Of a stretch of DNA of 64,000 nucleotides, positions 61,001 to 64,000 are shown piece after piece. Location of the stretch: NCBI GenBank assembly GCA_947652115.1, contig OX393569.1, positions 16,049,008 through 16,113,007 on the forward strand, written 5' to 3'. The notes beneath the pieces were generated by a model. The model did no database searches. It saw only the letters and a list, made by a program, of their open reading frames with translations, and was not told the origin of the DNA. A program made the translations under genes and the position numbers. Position 1 is the first letter of the stretch, and every line of letters begins with the position of its first letter. This DNA comes from Blastomussa wellsi (Eukaryota; Cnidaria; Anthozoa; Scleractinia; Plerogyridae).

Positions 61001-61772
61001 TACTCTGTTCTATCCAAGCTTTCCTGAATTTCTTGTCAAAAAGTGATTCGAAATTTTCTTTAGTTTTTTAATTTTTGAGTAATTCCTGGAAGGATTCCCA
61101 CGCTGCATTTTACAAGATATTTCAGCCAAACTTCAAGAAAAACGGAAAAGTTCTAAGGCCTTCATTTCCTAATGGGATCTTTCCATTTGTCAGCTACTAA
61201 TTTGTTTCAGTGCCCTTAACATTTGCTCGGTTTGTGTTTATCTTAGTTAAAAGACGAAGCTGTGGCTCTTGTAGATGCATTGGCTCCTCCGGATTTTATC
61301 CTTAACTCGCCCATTGGACACAGTAATGGAAAGGTACGTTAACTGTCACTTAACAATGTTCTTATTCTTCGGAAACAGACTATCCTCATACGCAGCTTCA
61401 CGGCTGCCATTGTTTTGGCGCGAAATTTGAAATGCTTTGAAGCTGAGCGTGTTCTGTGATTGGCCGTTCCGTCTATCACGTGATGTTTTACTTCCTTTGT
61501 TTACGACAGCGGAGAATAACGGCCTTAATAAATGTGCTGAAATGCCAGAAATTTATTGTTTCTATTCCTGGACGTGTGACATGGTCAAAAGTCCGCAAAA
61601 TGTAACATCTGTTTTTCATTGATGGGCTGTCATCTTATATTGCGTACTCTCTCCCCAGGCTCACGAAAACTTACACGCAGCGATCATGCAGAACCCAGAG
61701 AACCTGAAACGAATTTCTTGGTGGAAGGACTGTCGTCAACTTCCGGTCATCCGGGATCGTAGCAAGTTGTGA
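47479..61772 (+). CDS. ACOX3: Peroxisomal acyl-CoA oxidase 3 (pristanoyl-CoA oxidase), copy B
   Basis: Exons: 47479-47865, 50234-50311, 51116-51205, 51853-52085, 52975-53181, 54129-54201, 55830-55952, 56817-56937, 57636-57758, 58199-58309, 59020-59105, 59516-59584, 60171-60309, 60928-60995, 61247-61333, 61659-61772. The protein is 702 residues with the same 16-exon layout and phases as copy A, so the two arose by tandem duplication. It does the same reaction by family inference. Seen: [48 protein letters not shown] with Glu455 as the expected catalytic base, and RDRSKL at the C-terminus (PTS1). Differences from A lie mainly in exons 1, 2 and 10, so substrate range or expression may differ (inference). 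Intron 7 has a GC donor. No frameshift or stop was found, so it looks functional. Confidence 0.94.
47937..47992. repeat. (TAA)n microsatellite
   Basis: About 18 TAA units just after exon 1 of ACOX3-B, next to a tRNA-headed SINE. Confidence 0.95.
48003..48125 (-). repeat. tRNA-derived SINE, family D
   Basis: On the minus strand the A box (GGTAGCTCAGTGGTTAGAGC) and B box (GTGGGTTCAAATCCC) sit at tRNA spacing. The sequence after the B box (ATCTGGGACTCGG) and the (TAA)n beyond it mark it as a SINE and not a tRNA gene. Confidence 0.6.
48235..48330 (-). repeat. tRNA-headed SINE, related family
   Basis: B-box complement CGGAACTTGAACCTGC and CACTTGGCTAGGTTG at the head. The body shares GCTAGTGGTCAGAA with the copy at 51425-51575. 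Confidence 0.45.
49173..49945. repeat. Remnants of AGCCTGTGAACAGGCT-type MITEs
   Basis: 49173-49250 begins TAGCCTGTGAACAGGCTC. 49870-49945 holds TACAGGCTCCC and AGGAGCCTGCTCAGAGACT with a CCCCACCCAACCCC middle. Both resemble 33109-33312 and 42666-42823. Intron 1 of ACOX3-B. Confidence 0.4.
50742..51002 (-). repeat. SINE family A, best full-length copy
   Basis: Reading minus, the head is GGGAGGCGCAGTGGCC then TAATGGTTAGTGCGCTG (A box). A worn B box follows, then TGTTCTTGGGCACTCTCAC, TGTATAAATGGGTACTGGC and the 3' end CCGGCCTGATTGGCC. Intron 2 of ACOX3-B. Confidence 0.75.
51425..51575 (-). repeat. tRNA-headed SINE
   Basis: Contains AACTGGCAGGAGGCAGACC, GCTAGTGGTCAGAATGGG and B-box complement GGGACTTGAACCCCG with AGCTACTCGGCCAAGG at the head. 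Intron 3 of ACOX3-B. Confidence 0.5.
54274..54421. repeat. MITE with CAGGGTTGTCAATAA ends
   Basis: CAGGGTTGTCAATAA and TTATTGACAACCCTG are exact complements. CACTGG is repeated directly outside both ends. A sibling left end (CAGGGTTGTCAAAATAAGC) lies at about 33820. hAT-like by its CAGGG ends, but the direct repeat is six bases, not eight. Intron 6 of ACOX3-B. Confidence 0.65.
55252..55345 (+). repeat. SINE family A head
   Basis: GGCCTCGTGGTTAGTGCGC (A box) and GGTCTGGGTTCGAGCC (B box) are well preserved. After CATTGTGTCGTGTTC the sequence passes into an unrelated foldback element. Confidence 0.6.
55361..55605. repeat. Foldback element next to the SINE head
   Basis: Arms 55361-55398 and 55568-55605 are inverted over about 36 bases (ACAGTCTTTCCCGTAAAACC and complement). 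Intron 6 of ACOX3-B. Confidence 0.65.
55953..55954 (+). other. Non-canonical GC splice donor of ACOX3-B intron 7
   Basis: Exon 7 must end at 55952 to keep the 123-base length and phase of copy A. The next bases are GCGAGT after CAG, where copy A has CAA followed by GTGAGT. The strong CAG/G-GAGT context is what known GC-AG introns require. The nearest GT (four bases on) would break the frame. Confidence 0.75.
57292..57457. repeat. MITE with ACTAGAAGGTGGG ends
   Basis: ACTAGAAGGTGGG and CCCATCTTCTAGT are inverted, as are inner CCTATAAGAAAAT and ATTTTCTTATAGAACAT. Intron 8 of ACOX3-B. Confidence 0.6.
57789..58001. repeat. Two (TAA)n microsatellite blocks
   Basis: 57789-57875 and 57943-58001, about 67 bases apart, in intron 9 of ACOX3-B. 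They may be one tract interrupted by an insertion or by decay. Confidence 0.9.
58561..58881. repeat. MITE family C, copy 2
   Basis: Same body and ends as 23251-23537 (AAAGGGGCGGGGATGCTCGT, CCTAAACGAGACCTTCACGG, GCCCAGAACACCCTAAG). It has extra bases near 58625-58665. Intron 10 of ACOX3-B. Confidence 0.7.
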
Positions 61773-64000
61773 AAAGAAACTTGAAGCTGTTTTAGTCAAT
61801 TTTATTTTCTAAATATGCGAGGCGTTGTATATATTTGAGATCGTATCTACCCGTCCAACCGTTGAAGTATGTGTCACATTCATCTGATATCAACTCACTT
61901 CCGTGATTCAATTTTATGTCATTCTGAAAGAATGGACAGTTTGGTTCGGTGATCATTCTGGCCAATTACAAAGAAGGTAGACAATCCAGTGAACCAATCA
62001 AAACTCGAAGCCAAAACATGAAGCCGACGCGAAGCGCGGGAAAATGTCAACGTGCGCGAGCGAGTCATGATTGGCTTTGGTTTTACATTTCATTGGTTGA
62101 AAAAGTGGCGCGAGTTTTTTCAACCAATCACTAAGTCTAGTAATCCAAAGCAAACGTGAACTACTTTCGGCTTTCTACACTGAACTTGAGCAAAAATCGC
62201 TCCGGGAACACAAGTTTTCTAAAGTTTTAAGAAGTAAAATTGTATAATTATTTTTCCGAGTTTCAGACCCACCACTTCGGGAGGCGCGGTGGCCTGATGG
62301 TTAGTGCGCAGGACTTCGCCGTCGTCGAGCGGTTCTGTGTCGAGCTAAGGCCGGGGCACTGGTACCTCTCTCTACTCAAGTGTAGTGTAGCAGCTATCCA
62401 AAACTACTTTTGTTAGTTATTGTAAGCAGCTTCTATTGTTTTCAAGACAAAGTCATTGTTTCAATTGTTGAGTCTTTTGTTTAGGGCTAGGGTATCAAAC
62501 CAATCACATATGTTAGGAAAGCTGCTACATCGCCCGTATAAATGGGTATCAAATGGGTATCGGCAAATTTATTGCGGGGGGTAACGCTGCGATGGAGGGG
62601 AGGGGGTGGAGTAGAAATACTCCATGTCGCTTCTTCCTAAGGAAACTGAGATAAGCTCCGGCCTGATGGGCCACTTTGGCTCGTATGCAGACTTCACCTT
62701 CTCTTTACCAACCAAACTAACAAGCCACCAACGGGCCAATAGATTCTTTTATTCGCTTAAATCCAATAACTTGGACATCTTAATTTCCCCGCATAGCAGT
62801 ATGCAAGAGTTGCATTTAATTATTAAATATTTTTGATCAAGAAAAGCCTATCATTTGATTAAACCATTTAGAAACAGAGAGAAATAGAATAAGCCGTAAA
62901 TTAATGTTCCCTTTAGCAAAATGCCCATGTTCGCACGCTCAAGTCCCACATACAATGCAAACAGTACGCAAGAGATCAACTAGTTTCTCCATACAGTACC
63001 AGCACACTGTCCAGCAGGCAAGTGCGGAGTATAGAGGAATTAATCAAATGGCGGTATTCAATTACGATGATGCAGCACCAATTTTTCAGAACGGCAAATT
63101 AGTGTTTTCGAGCTGGTACTAAACGAGTGAAACAAGAACGTTTGTTCCTTTGCATCAGACATGATGCGTTTAAATTGAGCGTCACCCGCCCAAAACGTAC
63201 AGTGAGCCAGCGGAGAGGGATATGGTGAGCAAAATTGGGACGGTTTAGGGCGCCAAAAGAGGTTCAACCTTCACACCGCCTCTCAGAAGTTGCCTCTTCA
63301 TTTAAGGCTCCATTCTGGAGCCCAGCACTTCTGAGTCCATCCCTGGACATATATTCAGCAGCAGCAGCAGCACAATTTTAAATTCATCTTTCAACACAAA
63401 GTGGTTTACAGCAATCTTCAATTTGAAATGGGTGCAGCTCTGCTTAGCTCGGGTATATTTTTGCATAGTGGTTTTTAGCGGCGTACGTTCTTTTCACTTG
63501 CAAAACTAACCTCTACATGTGGGAAACCATTTGCCTTGTCAGTCGGAATTTGCCCGAGCCGTGGATTTCGTTGGAGTTGCTAAGTAACCAACGTATGCTT
63601 TTTTGGCGCCATGCTGCACGCGACATCTTAACTCTACTTTCCAGCGTTCACGCGACATTTCTATTAGGGAATATAGTAATAAAAAATGTAACATTTCTTG
63701 AGTTTTGTTTGAAATTTGTCAAAAAGCGGCATTAGTTCTCGACCACTTCGTTGTTGTTGTTTAGTCTGTTACATGTAAAGTTAAAACGAGTATTATTTGC
63801 TAAGAATGTACAACTATTATTTCTTGATATTCAGGCGTACACAAGCACGAGTTTGAGTTTGTATATAAAACAGGGCCCTTCTGAAAATTTCTTTGCCTGC
63901 TAAAGATCGACATCAATAGACCATTTCCGTGTTCCCATCACCTCGATTCAAAACGAGTCTAAGTGTAAAACCATTCATATGAAAAGGAATTGTTTTGCAT
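61773..64000. other. Downstream intergenic region
   Basis: No supported gene. It includes a SINE at 62279, a GCAGCAGCAGCAGC stretch near 63360 and short unsupported frames. No clear AATAAA was seen within the first 150 bases after ACOX3-B. Confidence 0.5.
62279..62690 (+). repeat. SINE family A, full length with internal insertion
   Basis: Head GGGAGGCGCGGTGGCC then TGATGGTTAGTGCGC. The body resumes at about 62535 with CGTATAAATGGGTAT and ends with GGAGTAGAAATACTCC and CCGGCCTGATGGGCCAC. About 150 bases at 62380-62530 are not in other copies. It serves as the reference for the family's 3' end. Confidence 0.65.

Noticed and set aside
62904..63122. A 72-codon frame downstream of ACOX3-B
   Set aside because: No domain, no promoter or poly(A) evidence, and composition does not stand out.

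Overview
The window looks like AT-rich nuclear DNA from a cnidarian, most likely an anthozoan such as a stony coral. This is an inference. It rests on long spliced genes with GT-AG introns and AATAAA signals, on animal-type peroxisomal enzymes, and on many tRNA-headed SINEs, palindromic MITEs, a PIF/Harbinger remnant and (ATT)n tracts in introns and intergenic DNA. I see no bacterial operons, CRISPR arrays or rRNA genes, and no tRNA gene I would trust.

Layout. (1) Positions 178-15942, minus strand: a 13-exon gene whose splice phases all agree, giving a predicted 863-residue protein. It has a Ser/Arg/Pro-rich N-terminus, a long acidic and Pro-rich middle, and an EF-hand region near the C-terminus. 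I cannot name it. (2) 15943-17875: a repeat-bearing gap. (3) 17876-18100, plus strand: an intronless 74-codon ORF with a poly(A) signal downstream. (4) 18101-25380: about 7 kb with no convincing gene, made largely of palindromic elements plus a GPCR-like fragment. (5) 25381-31433, minus strand: HSD17B4, the peroxisomal multifunctional enzyme type 2, in five exons and 736 residues. (6) 31434-32112: a 679-bp gap between divergent genes. (7) 32113-45278 and 47479-61772, plus strand: two complete tandem ACOX3-type (pristanoyl-CoA oxidase) genes. Each has 16 exons with matching phases, giving 708 and 702 residues, and each ends in Ser-Lys-Leu. (8) 61773-64000: intergenic DNA with a SINE.

How the genes fit together. 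ACOX3 oxidises 2-methyl-branched and other long acyl-CoAs in the peroxisome to the 2-enoyl-CoA. HSD17B4 then hydrates and dehydrogenates that product. Genes for consecutive steps of peroxisomal branched-chain beta-oxidation therefore sit head to head, with the oxidase duplicated in tandem. All three proteins end in a peroxisomal targeting tripeptide: SKL, SKL, and the variant AKM on HSD17B4. The two oxidase copies differ unevenly. Some exons are almost identical, including at silent sites, while exons 1, 2 and 10 are clearly diverged. That pattern suggests gene conversion or strongly uneven constraint. Copy B also needs a GC-AG intron where copy A has GT-AG.

Exon limits were read by eye from splice consensus, reading phase and protein-family similarity remembered from human proteins. 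No alignment or transcript data were available.
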